A stretch of DNA of 64,000 nucleotides from Frigoribacterium sp. SL97 (GCF_026625765.1 NZ_CP113062.1:3224001-3288000), one strand, 5' to 3'; shown: positions 42,410 through 51,447, numbered from the stretch's first letter. Translations and numbers: made by a program. Notes: generated from the sequence alone by a model not told the origin.

Positions 42410-42694
42410 ATGGCGAAAAAGCTCAAGACGGCCCACCGCGACCTCGTCGAGGCGCTCGACCACCACCGCAAGGTCATGCAAGAGAAACCGCTGTCGAGCA
42501 AGCGCGCCGGTCGGGCGACCGCCAAGCTGCGACTCGCCGTCTCGGCCTACTCGGCGGTCGTCGCCGACAAGACGGGCCAGCCCGACCCGTTCGTCGACTA
42601 CGACGCCCTCGACCCGGCCACCGTCGCGTCGCTCGCCGCCGAACGCGACGCCATCGCCCACAAGAAGTCGTCCGACCAGGGCACGCTCGACTGA
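42410..42694 (+). CDS. small hypothetical protein
   Basis: A 94-residue basic-then-acidic protein beginning MAKKLKTAHRDLVEALDHHR, mostly helical in appearance (KRAGRATAKLRLAVSAYSAV), and ending AERDAIAHKKSSDQGTLD. I do not recognise the family; it looks like a small cytoplasmic helical protein, perhaps nucleic-acid associated given the lysines. The gene has a good leaderless promoter and typical codon use, so it is likely real. It is convergent with the glycosyltransferase operon, with a long inverted repeat between them. Confidence 0.65.
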   Translation: MAKKLKTAHRDLVEALDHHRKVMQEKPLSSKRAGRATAKLRLAVSAYSAVVADKTGQPDPFVDYDALDPATVASLAAERDAIAHKKSSDQGTLD

Positions 42695-42721
42695 CCCGGC
42701 CGCGCCGCGCCTCCTCGGGTG

Positions 42722-42790
42722 GTGTCGCACCGCCGACTGGACGTCGCACCGCCCACATCGACGGTGCGATGCTCAGTCGGCGGTGCGATC
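42722..42790. terminator. long-stem inverted repeat between convergent genes
   Basis: Arms of about 27 bp (42725-42751 and 42762-42788, three mismatches) around a 10-nt loop, each containing TCGCACCGCCGACTG twice related within itself. It is followed by imperfect GACTCGGGGCGGG repeats up to 42895. An AGGAGGCGC word (42705-42718) lies just before it. It is probably a bidirectional terminator. Confidence 0.6.
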
Positions 42791-42882
42791 CCGGCCCGTC
42801 GACTCGGGGCGGGCGACTCGGGGCGGACTACTCGGCCCGGCGACTCGCGGCGGGTCAGCCCGGCCCGGCGACCCGGGGCGGG

Positions 42883-43719
42883 TCAGCTCGGGACGGCCGC
42901 GCCCTCGACGAGGGTCCAGCCGCCGTCGGCCGCCCGGCGCACCGCGCCGGCCCGCCCGAACGCGTCGAGCCAGCCACCCATCGGCCACTCGCCCCACCGC
43001 TCGGCGAAGAGGCCGCCGTTGCGCACGACGTCGGACAGGTGGCGCCACGGCGGTGACGACGTCGGGTGGTACTGGTGGTACGCGTGGGCGCCGCCGACCC
43101 AGACGAGCGGGACGTCGAGCGAGCGCGCGATGAAGGCGAAGTCGGTGTCCTCGCCGCCGTAGCCCTCGTATCGCTCGTCGAAGCCGCCGAGCCGCGCCCA
43201 GGCGTCCGGCGTCACCGCGAACGACAGCGACCAGAACAGCGGATAGTCCGCGGCGCCCGCGACGAGCGTCGTCCCCGCAGGAGGCGCGGGTCGCGCCGCG
43301 TGCGGAGCGGTCGCCCCCTCGAGCCCCTCGCCGGCGCCGAGCACGAACCCCTCGGGCAGGTAGGTGACGGGTCCGCTCAGGAGAGCCTCCGGGTGGTCGA
43401 GCGCCGCCTGCTCGTAGTGGCGGAAGAGGTCGGGGCCGGGGACGCAGTCGGCGTCGAGGAACACGATGAGCGTGGCACCGTGACCGACGGCCGCGTCGGC
43501 TCCGCGGTTGCGTCCGGCGGCGAGGCGCAGGCCGTCGGGACCCGGCGGGACGTGCAGGGTCGTGACCCCGGCCAGGGCGGGCACGTCGGGGGCGGGGGTC
43601 TCGTCGAGCCAGACGACCACGTGGCCGGCGTCGGGTGCCACCTGCCGGACGAACCGCAGCTGGTTGGCGACGTGCTTCATGCGGGTGGCGGACGCGAGGG
43701 TCACCACCACGACGGTCAC
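42883..43719 (-). CDS. family 2 glycosyltransferase (galactosyltransferase-like)
   Basis: A 278-residue GT-A fold enzyme. The N-terminal VTVVVVTLASATRMKHVANQ leads to the DxD-type site FLDADCVPGPDLF, and FDERYEGYGGEDTDFAFIAR carries the Glyco_transf_7C-type ED base motif; VGGAHAYHQYHP follows. GTG 43719 overlaps the stop of the previous gene as GTGA, so it is the fourth and last gene of the minus-strand glycan operon starting at 47340. No membrane helix is present, so it acts on the cytoplasmic face. Donor and acceptor are not known. Confidence 0.86.
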   Translation of the reverse strand: MTVVVVTLASATRMKHVANQLRFVRQVAPDAGHVVVWLDETPAPDVPALAGVTTLHVPPGPDGLRLAAGRNRGADAAVGHGATLIVFLDADCVPGPDLFRHYEQAALDHPEALLSGPVTYLPEGFVLGAGEGLEGATAPHAARPAPPAGTTLVAGAADYPLFWSLSFAVTPDAWARLGGFDERYEGYGGEDTDFAFIARSLDVPLVWVGGAHAYHQYHPTSSPPWRHLSDVVRNGGLFAERWGEWPMGGWLDAFGRAGAVRRAADGGWTLVEGAAVPS

Positions 43720-44882
43720 GAGGCGACCCCCGCGAGGTCGGTGCCGACGGCGGGGTCGGAACCGACGGCGGGCTCGGCGCCGACGGCGGGCTCGGCGCGC
43801 GCGGGGCCGACGCCGTGCGCGCCCCGACCGGCCACCTCGGCGACCACCGCGGCGGCGCGGGCGGCAGCCCCCTCGACCTGCCACGCCGACCAGTCGGGCC
43901 GCAGCCCCCGGGCGCGCTCGACCACCGACGGCCACTCGGCGTCGGCGGGCCAGGACGGCGCCACGACGGCGAGACCGGCCCGGTCGAGCGCCCGGGCGGT
44001 CGTGAGCTGTTCGTCGAAGGGTCGGGTCTGCGGCACGACCACGGCACGTGCGCCGAGGGCGGCGAGGTCGGCGACGGTGTTCTGGCCGGCCCAGGTCACG
44101 ATCACCTCGGCCGAGGTCATGGCCGACCACGGATCGTCGACCCAGGTGTCGAGCCCGAGGGCCGACCAGGTCGTGCCGGGCGTGGCCCGAGCCGCGCGGG
44201 CGACCGCGGCCGAGAGGTCCCCGTGGTCGCTGCCGCCGGCACCGCCCACGAAGAGGACGCTGCCGGGGACGACGGCCGACCCGCGGTCCGAGGCCCCGCG
44301 CCCGTCCTGCCGCGAGATCCCGCCGACCCAGCGCACCTTCTCGGCGACCCGGTCGAGCGCCGACGAGTCGTGCGTCCCGGCGGGCCAGGGAGCGATCACG
44401 CGCGACGCGGCGTCGTACGCGAGTCGATGGGGTTCGTCGGTGCGGTCGCCGGGTTGCGAGACCACGACGACCTCGACGCCCAGCAGCCGCACGAAGAGCG
44501 TCACCTCGACCGAGACGTCGACGACCATCGCGTCGAAGGGGCGCCCGCCGGCCGCGGCCCCGGCGATCTCCCCGGCGATGCGGCCCAGGCGGGAGGCGTG
44601 CCCGGGGTGCCCCACGGGAGCCCAGTGCAGCAGGCCGCCCACGGTCGGCGAGGCGTCGGCGGGGTGACGGACCACGCCGTCCGGGCCCGTGGTCGGGGCG
44701 TCGTCGCGCTCGAGTTCGATCCAGGTGGTGTCGTCCGGCAGGTCGACGGGGGCGCTCAGCGAACTGAAGACGACGACGTCGGCGTCGAGGTGCGGCCGGA
44801 CGGCCGAGAAGCGGGTGCGGTGCCCGGCACCGTGGTGGTGCACGTACCAGCCGACGAGGGGGCGGGCGACCGTCGAGGTCAC
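43716..44882 (-). CDS. GT-B glycosyltransferase, GT28/MurG-like
   Basis: A 388-residue enzyme. The N-terminal GWYVHHHGAGHRTRFSAVRP resembles the Gly-rich acceptor loop of MurG/GT28 proteins, and the C-terminal domain has VLFVGGAGGSDHGDLSAAVA and EVIVTWAGQNTVADLAALGA, the GT28 nucleotide-sugar site, then VVPQTRPFDEQL. The last 25 residues repeat AEPAVGAEPAVGSDPAVGTD, encoded by an 18-bp DNA repeat (about 43740-43800), likely variable in length. It is coupled by GTGA overlaps on both sides. It probably extends the same polymer as its neighbours. Confidence 0.82.
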   Translation of the reverse strand: MTSTVARPLVGWYVHHHGAGHRTRFSAVRPHLDADVVVFSSLSAPVDLPDDTTWIELERDDAPTTGPDGVVRHPADASPTVGGLLHWAPVGHPGHASRLGRIAGEIAGAAAGGRPFDAMVVDVSVEVTLFVRLLGVEVVVVSQPGDRTDEPHRLAYDAASRVIAPWPAGTHDSSALDRVAEKVRWVGGISRQDGRGASDRGSAVVPGSVLFVGGAGGSDHGDLSAAVARAARATPGTTWSALGLDTWVDDPWSAMTSAEVIVTWAGQNTVADLAALGARAVVVPQTRPFDEQLTTARALDRAGLAVVAPSWPADAEWPSVVERARGLRPDWSAWQVEGAAARAAAVVAEVAGRGAHGVGPARAEPAVGAEPAVGSDPAVGTDLAGVAS

Positions 44883-46126
44883 GCCGTCACGACCCGTCGG
44901 CCCGTGCCGGCCGGGCGCACGGCCGACAGGCCGCCGGCGAGGGACGAGGAGGCACGGTGCCGGCCACCCACGCCGGTCGGCTCCGTCGCGGCGACGACGG
45001 ACGTGCCCGGCACGCGCTCGTCCGAGGCCACGACGTCGGCGTACAGCCGCTCGAGGACGGCGGCCCGGGCTCGCAGCGAGAACCGGTCGACGGCGTCCTG
45101 CCGCACGGTGCGGCGGGCGTCGGCGTCCGTCCCGACCCGGCGCAGCAGGTCGTCGGCCGCGCGCGCCATGCCGTCGAGGTCGCCGGCGGGGACCAGGGCG
45201 GCCCCGACCGAACCCGCCACGACCTCGGGGACTCCCCCGACGGCGAACGAGACGACCGGCGTGCCGGTGACCAGCGCCTCCGCGATGACGAGTCCGAAGG
45301 GCTCCTCCCACACGGGCGTGACGAGGGCGCAGCCGCTGTGGCCGACGAGGGCCGCGAGCTCGGGCTGGCGCAGTTCGCCGACGTAGTGGGCGGTGGCTCC
45401 GAGGTGCGGGGCGACCTCGGTCTCGAAGTAGTCGACGTCGCCGATGCGACCGGCGATCACGAGGCGGCGCCCGGCGCGACGGGCGACCTCGAGGGCGAGG
45501 TGCAGCCCCTTCTCGGGGACGATGCGTCCCGACCAGACGAGGTCGTCGCCCCCGGGTCCGAAGCCCCAGCGCTCGGTGTCGACGCCGTTCGGCAGGACGC
45601 TCGCCTCGACGCCCTCCCTCGCCCAGGCGGCGGCGGTGTGGCCGCTGACGGCGACGAAGCGGCTGCGCGGCCCGGTGGACGAGCGGTGCGCGGCGAGCAT
45701 GGCGGGCAGGGTCGGCGTGTGCAGCGTGCTGACCATCGGCACGCCGATGCGGTCGGCCCGGGCGAGCGGGGCGCCGTGCAGGCTGTGGTTGTCGACGAGG
45801 TCGTAGTCGTCGGCGTGGTCGGCGACGAACTGCAGGGCGCGTTCGAGCGCCGGCAGCGCGCGCTCGAGGTAGCCGTCGGGGTAGGTCGTGTCGGTCGCCT
45901 CGGCCGGGTCGTCGAAGACCACTGCGGGCAGGACGAACTCGGGCGGGCTCTGGTCGAGGTGGTCGGACCCCTCGGTGGCGATCAGCGAGACGCGGTGACC
46001 GCGCTCGCGCAGGGTGCGCACCTGGTGGTGGACCGACGACTCGAGTCCGCCGGCGAACGGCTCGCGGATCGGGTAGCGCAGGGGCGCCACGACGACGATG
46101 CGCAGGGGCCGGGAGGCGCGGGTCAC
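44879..46126 (-). CDS. family 4 glycosyltransferase
   Basis: A 415-residue retaining GT-B enzyme. PIREPFAGGLESSVHHQVRT is the N-terminal Gly-rich loop. LPNGVDTERWGF, DLVWSGRIVPEKGLHLALEV and the EX7E signature in WEEPFGLVIAEALVTGTPVV are all typical of GT4. The C-terminus is Ala/Gly/Arg-rich. GTG 46126 overlaps the upstream stop as GTGA, and a GGAGGCGCGGGTC word (46112-46124) runs into that overlap. It is the second gene of the minus-strand operon. The sugar donor is not predictable. Confidence 0.9.
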   Translation of the reverse strand: MTRASRPLRIVVVAPLRYPIREPFAGGLESSVHHQVRTLRERGHRVSLIATEGSDHLDQSPPEFVLPAVVFDDPAEATDTTYPDGYLERALPALERALQFVADHADDYDLVDNHSLHGAPLARADRIGVPMVSTLHTPTLPAMLAAHRSSTGPRSRFVAVSGHTAAAWAREGVEASVLPNGVDTERWGFGPGGDDLVWSGRIVPEKGLHLALEVARRAGRRLVIAGRIGDVDYFETEVAPHLGATAHYVGELRQPELAALVGHSGCALVTPVWEEPFGLVIAEALVTGTPVVSFAVGGVPEVVAGSVGAALVPAGDLDGMARAADDLLRRVGTDADARRTVRQDAVDRFSLRARAAVLERLYADVVASDERVPGTSVVAATEPTGVGGRHRASSSLAGGLSAVRPAGTGRRVVTA

Positions 46127-47340
46127 GCCGTCACCGCCGCGACCGTCGCGAGGGCGCGCTCGTACACCGCGAGGTGGGCGGCCGCCACGTCGTGGCGTTG
46201 TCGTCGTCGCACGGACCGACGCTGCCGCTGCAGGGCGGCGCGGTGCGGGGTGCCGCGGCGCGAGGCCGGCACCCGGGCCGGGGCGTCGTGTGCGTCGGCG
46301 GTCTCGTCGACGGCGTGCGGGCTGACCAGGGCGATGACGGCCGCGGCCAGCGACGCGGGGTCGTCGAGGTCGAAGGAGGCGGTGGTCCCACGGTCGGGGT
46401 GCTGCGCCGCGGCGTGGCCGACGCGGGGCGCGGCGACCGGGACGGCGAGGTCCCAGCACAGCTCGACCCAGCCCGAGTGCGTGCCGTGGCGGTACGGCAG
46501 CACCGAGACGTCCAGGTCGGCGAGCGACCGCTCGAGCCGGGCGTCGGTCAGGCGCGGGTGCTCGGCGAGGGTCGCCGACGGTCCGGCGGCCCGGACGAGC
46601 TCGCGGATGCGCTCGGCCTGCTCGGGGTCGCGCACGCGCTCGTTCAGGTCGACCCGCGCCTCCACGGCGGCACCGGTGGCGCGCAGGGCGTCGACCGCCG
46701 CGAGCAGGGTGCGGACGGTCTCGACGCCCGCGACGTTGGGGCGCAGGTCGCGGAGGTGGACCCCGACGACGACCGTGTCACCAGGTGTGCCGACCGGCAG
46801 CTCGACCTCGGGGTCGACGATGGCCGGATGCGCGATGACGGTCGGGCGACGACCCCACCGGGCCTCGACCTCGTCGGCGGCCGCGTCGGTGAGGGTGATC
46901 AACTCGTCGGCGGCCGGGATCAGCACGTCGAGGTGCTCGACGTGGGGCGCCTGGTCGACGAGCTGCGGGTTCGTCAGGTCGTGCACCGTGTACACGAGCG
47001 GCAGGCGCAGGTCGCGCAGGGCCTCGACGACGGCGACGAGGTGGTCGGTCGGGTACGACTCGGTGCCGAAGTGCACGTGCAGCAGGTCGATCTCGTCGGC
47101 GTGGGCGCGGAGCCAGTCGGCGTCCAGCACCACCGGGGGCCACCAGCGGTCCGGCTCGGCGGGGTCGGGCAGCGGGTCGGCGAGGTGGACGACGCGGCCG
47201 GAGGCGTCGTCGGGGTCGAGCAACGAGCGGACGTACGGGTGGCCGGCCGGGACGGAGGCCACGCGGAGGGGCGCGACGACGACGGTCTCGTCGGACGCGG
47301 GGGCCGTGGTCGACGGCGACGTCGGGGCGTGATGGGTCAT
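46123..47340 (-). CDS. GT-B glycosyltransferase, first gene of the minus glycan operon
   Basis: A 405-residue protein. The N-terminal half includes WLRAHADEIDLLHVHFGTES and LPLVYTVHDLTNPQLVDQAP, typical of GT4-like enzymes that read DxVHxH-type motifs. The C-terminal half has LADLDVSVLPYRHGTHSGWV and ELCWDLAVPVAAPRVGHAAA where EX7E is expected, here ELCWDLAV, a degenerate form. The C-terminus is Arg-rich (QRQRRSVRRRQRH). ATG 47340 has a strong GAGGAGG site. A VEARVDL segment comes from a GGAGGCGCGGGTC word. The start faces the divergent WcbI-led operon across 208 bp. Confidence 0.82.
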   Translation of the reverse strand: MTHHAPTSPSTTAPASDETVVVAPLRVASVPAGHPYVRSLLDPDDASGRVVHLADPLPDPAEPDRWWPPVVLDADWLRAHADEIDLLHVHFGTESYPTDHLVAVVEALRDLRLPLVYTVHDLTNPQLVDQAPHVEHLDVLIPAADELITLTDAAADEVEARWGRRPTVIAHPAIVDPEVELPVGTPGDTVVVGVHLRDLRPNVAGVETVRTLLAAVDALRATGAAVEARVDLNERVRDPEQAERIRELVRAAGPSATLAEHPRLTDARLERSLADLDVSVLPYRHGTHSGWVELCWDLAVPVAAPRVGHAAAQHPDRGTTASFDLDDPASLAAAVIALVSPHAVDETADAHDAPARVPASRRGTPHRAALQRQRRSVRRRQRHDVAAAHLAVYERALATVAAVTA

Positions 47341-47548
47341 CGGGGCCTCCTCGGCGTGATCAGGTCGCTCGCCGTGGCGGACCGGCGCGAGGCCTGTCTC
47401 GCGGGACGACGAGCACCCGCGACGATGCGGGTGAGGTGTGCCGGGGCTGGCGGCGGGAAAGGATGACGCGACCGGGGAAGTCGCTGTTGACTCAACATAG
47501 GCCCGCGCGACCCCCTTTGTCCGTTCCGAGCGAGGGCCGGAGGGAAGC

Positions 47549-48496
47549 ATGTCCGAACAGCGAACCGAACCCGACGGCCGCACCCGTCACTACGGCGACT
47601 TCTACGGTCTGAGCGAGCCGGAGGGCGACGGGGCGATCGCCCTCGTGGTGGGCAACTGCCAGGCCGAGTCGCTGCGGATCTTCCTCGACGGCGCGGGCCT
47701 CACGACCGTCCGGATGCCGCCCGTGCACGAGCTCACGGCCGCCGACCTGCCGCAGCTCGGCCGGTGGCTCGGCCGGGCCGGGCTGCTGGTCTCGCAACCG
47801 GTGCGCGACGACTACCACGACCTCCCGCTCGGCACGGCGCAGCTGGCCGCGATGCTGCCCCGGGAGGCGCGGGTCGTCCGGGTGCCCGTCGTCCGGTTCG
47901 CGGGCCTCTACCCCGCGCACGTCATCGTGCGCCCGCCGAGCGACGTCTCGCTCGTGCCGCCCGTGGTCGAGTACCACGACGTCCGGCTGATCGCCGAGGC
48001 CGCCGGGCGGCCCCTCCCGGGAGGCGCCCTGACGCCCGCCGTCGTCCGGTCGGTCGCGGAGCAGTCGCTGGCCGAGCTGCGGAAGCGCGAGGTCGCCCAC
48101 GACAGCGTCGTCGCGTCGGATCTGTTCGAGGTCGGTGCGGGCGCCGACGGGGCCGGCACGCCGCGCTTCGACCAGATGCGCACCCTGAACCACCCCGGCA
48201 ACCCGGTCTGGACGGCTCTCGCCTCGCGCGTCCGCGAGCGCCTCGGCCTGCCCGAGCACGTCGTCGACCCGGGCCGACCCGTGCTCTCGAGCGTGCACGC
48301 CCCGCGCGAGCAGGCGGTGATCGATGCCTGGGGCCTCGACGACGAGGCGACCGATCACTGGGTCGTCGGCGGTGAGCGCGTCGACGCCGACGAGGTCCGT
48401 CGGGCACACCTCGCCTGGTACGCCGAGCACCCGGACGCGGTCGAGGCCGCGCTGGCCCGGCACGCCGACACGTTCGCGATGTGGGGTGCGGCGTGA
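47549..48496 (+). CDS. WcbI-like polysaccharide biosynthesis protein
   Basis: A 315-residue protein with the WcbI signature VVGNCQAESLRIFL near residue 33, known from the Burkholderia capsule gene wcbI, where the fold binds CoA and is thought to act as an acetyltransferase. Other conserved-looking pieces are DLPQLGRWLGRAGLLVSQPV and RTLNHPGNPVW, which contains a likely catalytic His. There is no signal peptide. ATG 47549 follows GGAGGGAA. Its stop overlaps the next glycosyltransferase start as GTGA. It probably decorates the glycan made by the flanking operons. Confidence 0.85.
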   Translation: MSEQRTEPDGRTRHYGDFYGLSEPEGDGAIALVVGNCQAESLRIFLDGAGLTTVRMPPVHELTAADLPQLGRWLGRAGLLVSQPVRDDYHDLPLGTAQLAAMLPREARVVRVPVVRFAGLYPAHVIVRPPSDVSLVPPVVEYHDVRLIAEAAGRPLPGGALTPAVVRSVAEQSLAELRKREVAHDSVVASDLFEVGAGADGAGTPRFDQMRTLNHPGNPVWTALASRVRERLGLPEHVVDPGRPVLSSVHAPREQAVIDAWGLDDEATDHWVVGGERVDADEVRRAHLAWYAEHPDAVEAALARHADTFAMWGAA

Positions 48497-49731
48497 GCGG
48501 CGGGGCGGTCGATCCCTCGACCCGCGAGGCGACCGCGCGCGACTCGGCCCGGTCGACCGCGCGGGACGGTGCGGCGGCCACGATCGACCTCGTCGAGCTG
48601 CCCGTGGTGGTCACGCACCACGATCCGCAGCACGGCGTCGCGACCTACGCGGCCCAGATCGCCGCGACGGTCGAGGCCCGCACCGGTCGGCACCTCGCCC
48701 TCGACGTCGCCGACCTGCTCGACGTGCCCGACGTCGAGGGGGGCGACGACGCCCGCCCGGCCGACACCGTCGACGTCGGCGTCCCGCGGGTCCACCTGCA
48801 GTTCACCGACCGGCTCTGGGGCCCCTCGCCGTCCGCCGCGGCCGACGTCGTCGAGCACCTGGCCGACACGACGGCGCTCACGGTCACCCTGCACGACCTG
48901 CCGCAGCCGTCGGACGGCGAGCGCAACCTGAGGAGGCGCGGTGAGGCCTACGGTCGCGTGGTGGCCGCCGCACGAGGCGTCGTGGTCAACAGCGACCACG
49001 AGCGCTCCCTCCTGCGCGAGTGGGTCGGCTTCGACGGCCCGGTCGAGGTGATCCCCCTGCCGGTCGACCGGCACCCCCTGCCGCCGGAGCGGACCGGGCC
49101 GGACGGGCTCCCCGAGCCCGCCGGGCCGGACGGGCTCCCCGAGTCGGACGGCGACGTCGCGGTCATCGGCTTCTTCTACCCGGGCAAGGGGCACGCCGAG
49201 GTCGTGGCGGCCGTGGCCGGACTCGCGGCGGCGCGGCACGACGCCGCCGGCGACCGGGGCGGCAGCGGGGCGACGCGACCGGACGCGCGGGCGACCGGCG
49301 TCGTGGCGCTCGGCCGCGCCTCCTCGGGGCACGAGGCCGAGCTGCAGCAGCTGGTCGACGAGGCGGCGGCGCTCGGCGTGCCGTTCGGCGCGACGGGCTA
49401 CCTCGACGACGCGACGCTGCTCGACCGCGCCCGGCGCGCGTCGGTGCCCGTGGCGGCGCACCAGCACGTGTCGGCCTCCGGATCGATCGCGACCTGGATC
49501 GCGGCCGGGCGACGACCGCTCGTGCCCGACACGAGGTACTCGCGCGAGATGGCCGCCCTCCGGCCGGGCACGCTCACGCTCTACCCCGACGGCGGTCTGG
49601 CGACGGCGATCGCGACCGCCCTGGCCGACCCGGCGTCGACCTGGCTCGACGACGACGCCCGGACCCTGCCCGGCCTCGACGAGGTGGCCGACGTCTACGC
49701 GGCGTGGTGGGCCGAGGGGGTGCGCTGGTGA
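48493..49731 (+). CDS. GT-B glycosyltransferase
   Basis: A 412-residue protein. After 30 Ala/Arg/Asp-rich residues comes LPVVVTHHDPQHGVATYAAQ, a GT4-like N-terminal loop. TALTVTLHDLPQPSDGE and GVVVNSDHERSLLREW with IPLPVDRHPL are typical donor-domain entry motifs, and AVIGFFYPGKGHAEVV marks the start of the C-terminal domain. QHVSASGSIATWIAAGRRPL stands in the place of the EX7E region. A direct repeat, GPDGLPEPAGPDGLPES, lies between domains. GTG 48493 overlaps the WcbI stop and its own stop overlaps the next start (GTGA). Confidence 0.82.
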   Translation: MSGGAVDPSTREATARDSARSTARDGAAATIDLVELPVVVTHHDPQHGVATYAAQIAATVEARTGRHLALDVADLLDVPDVEGGDDARPADTVDVGVPRVHLQFTDRLWGPSPSAAADVVEHLADTTALTVTLHDLPQPSDGERNLRRRGEAYGRVVAAARGVVVNSDHERSLLREWVGFDGPVEVIPLPVDRHPLPPERTGPDGLPEPAGPDGLPESDGDVAVIGFFYPGKGHAEVVAAVAGLAAARHDAAGDRGGSGATRPDARATGVVALGRASSGHEAELQQLVDEAAALGVPFGATGYLDDATLLDRARRASVPVAAHQHVSASGSIATWIAAGRRPLVPDTRYSREMAALRPGTLTLYPDGGLATAIATALADPASTWLDDDARTLPGLDEVADVYAAWWAEGVRW

Positions 49732-51317
49732 GCCGCGACGCCGGGTCGCCGGTGTCCGACGCGACCGACACCGCGCCTCCTGCGGGTGGGCGGTTCGTCG
49801 TCGGCAACGCGTGGGACGCCCTCGACGGGGTGTGGCCCGACCTGCCGCCGCTCGTGTCGGTGGTCGTCGTGCACTACCGGCAGCAGGCCGAGCTCGACCG
49901 CACGCTGGCGGCGCTCGCGCGTCAGAGCTACCCGGCCGAACGGCTCGAGGTGATCGTCGTCGACGACGGATCGCCGACGCCACCCACCGTGCCCGAGGGG
50001 GTGCGGCTGATCGTGCAGGAGGACCTCGGGTTCCGGCTCTCGGCCGCCCGCAACGTCGGCGTCGCCGCGTCGTCGGGGTCGGTGCTGTGCTTCGTCGACG
50101 CCGACACGTCACCCGAGCCGGACTACGTGCTGCGGCTGACCCGGCTGCCGGCGCTCGCCCCCGAGGCGGTGACGGTCGGCCAGCGGAAGCACGCGGACTT
50201 CGCCGGGGTGCTGGGTGGTGACGGCGGGGTCGGTGACGGCGTGGCCGTGCCGGTGTCGGAGCCGGTCGAGGTGGCAGGGCCGGCCCACGAGCTGGAGCAG
50301 CCGCGCTGGTTGCAGCAGGCGTACGGCTGGTCGGCCGACCTGCTGCACGCCGACGACCGGTCGTACCGCCACCTGATCGGGGCGGTCACCTGCTGCACCC
50401 GCTGGTTCTTCGACCAGGTCGGCGGCTTCGACGAGTCGTTCACGAGCTACGGGGGCGAGGACTGGGAGTGGGCCCACCGCGCGTGGCTCGCCGGCGGCGT
50501 GTTCGCGCACGTGCCGGGCGCCGTGGCGTGGCATGACGGGCCGGACTGGGCGGGACGGGCGACGAGTGCCGGCGCCGGGTCGGCGGGGTCGGCGGACTCG
50601 GCGGACTCGGCGGACCCAGCGGACTCGGCGGCTTCGGCGGCGTCGGCGGTGGCTCGCGAGGACCAGGAGGCGCGGCGTCAGGCCGAGAAGAACGGCGAGA
50701 CCCTGCGCCTCGCCGATCTGATCGCCGTGCGCGGCTCGCGCGGGTTCGGAGTGCGCAGTCGCGCGGTGGACGTCTGCGTCGACCTGGTCGCCGCCGTCGG
50801 GACCTCGATCTCGGCCGGTGCGGCGTTCGTCGCGGTGGACAGCGTGCTGGCGGCGATGCCGGACGTGACGGTCGTGGTGCCGGACGACGTGGCCCCGGTC
50901 TTCGAGGCGGACCAGCGGGTGCGAGGACGCTCGTCGGACGCTGCCGCCGCGGCGCTGTCCGGTGCCCGGGTGGTCGTGACGCTCGACGGGCCCGTGCGGG
51001 TACTGCCCGCGGTGGAGGCCGGCGGCTCGGACGACGCCCGGGTGCAGGCCCTGGCCGCTGCGGTCGGCCTCGGGGACGACGTCGCGCGGGACCTTCGGAC
51101 GGCGACGGACGCGGTGGGCGTCGGGTCGCTCGGCACGCTCGAGTTGGCGGACCCGTCGGGCCGCGTGCTCGTGACGGTCGAGTCGCGCCGGGCCGCCCTG
51201 CGCGCCCGACGCTGGGGGGCGGGCGTCGCGTTCGTCTCGCACCGCGCCTCCGTGGACTGGCTGACGCCCGTCGCGGGCGAGCCGAGCGTCGCCGCCTACC
51301 TCGGCGGCTGGGGCTGA
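49728..51317 (+). CDS. family 2 glycosyltransferase with extra C-terminal domain
   Basis: A 529-residue protein. The GT2 domain (about 45-280) shows VSVVVVHYRQQAELDRTLAA, EVIVVDDGSPTPP, LCFVDADTSPEPDYVLRL and GGFDESFTSYGGEDWEWAHR, all catalytic elements of a GT-A enzyme. A linker of Ala/Ser/Asp repeats (GSADSADSADPADSAASAAS) leads to a 210-residue domain of unknown type with VRSRAVDVCVDLVAAVGTSI and VVVTLDGPVRVLPAVEAG. No membrane helix is seen. It ends the plus-strand three-gene operon; a 12-bp-stem hairpin follows 75 nt downstream. Confidence 0.85.
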   Translation: MSRDAGSPVSDATDTAPPAGGRFVVGNAWDALDGVWPDLPPLVSVVVVHYRQQAELDRTLAALARQSYPAERLEVIVVDDGSPTPPTVPEGVRLIVQEDLGFRLSAARNVGVAASSGSVLCFVDADTSPEPDYVLRLTRLPALAPEAVTVGQRKHADFAGVLGGDGGVGDGVAVPVSEPVEVAGPAHELEQPRWLQQAYGWSADLLHADDRSYRHLIGAVTCCTRWFFDQVGGFDESFTSYGGEDWEWAHRAWLAGGVFAHVPGAVAWHDGPDWAGRATSAGAGSAGSADSADSADPADSAASAASAVAREDQEARRQAEKNGETLRLADLIAVRGSRGFGVRSRAVDVCVDLVAAVGTSISAGAAFVAVDSVLAAMPDVTVVVPDDVAPVFEADQRVRGRSSDAAAAALSGARVVVTLDGPVRVLPAVEAGGSDDARVQALAAAVGLGDDVARDLRTATDAVGVGSLGTLELADPSGRVLVTVESRRAALRARRWGAGVAFVSHRASVDWLTPVAGEPSVAAYLGGWG

Positions 51318-51391
51318 TCCCGGGGCCGCCCCCGCCCGCCCCTCGCCGCCCGGTTGCCCCCGCGCGCTCCTCTCGGCTCCGCATCGTCTGC

Positions 51392-51447
51392 CGAGTGGGC
51401 AGTAATTGATCTTCTCCCGGGGATGAACAACGACAACTGCCCACTCG
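51392..51447. terminator. 12-bp-stem inverted repeat after the glycan operon
   Basis: CGAGTGGGCAGT (51392-51403) and ACTGCCCACTCG (51436-51447) are perfectly complementary with a 32-nt loop that is locally AT-richer. It may be a terminator or a regulator site for the Ltp-like gene that begins 94 nt later. Confidence 0.5.
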
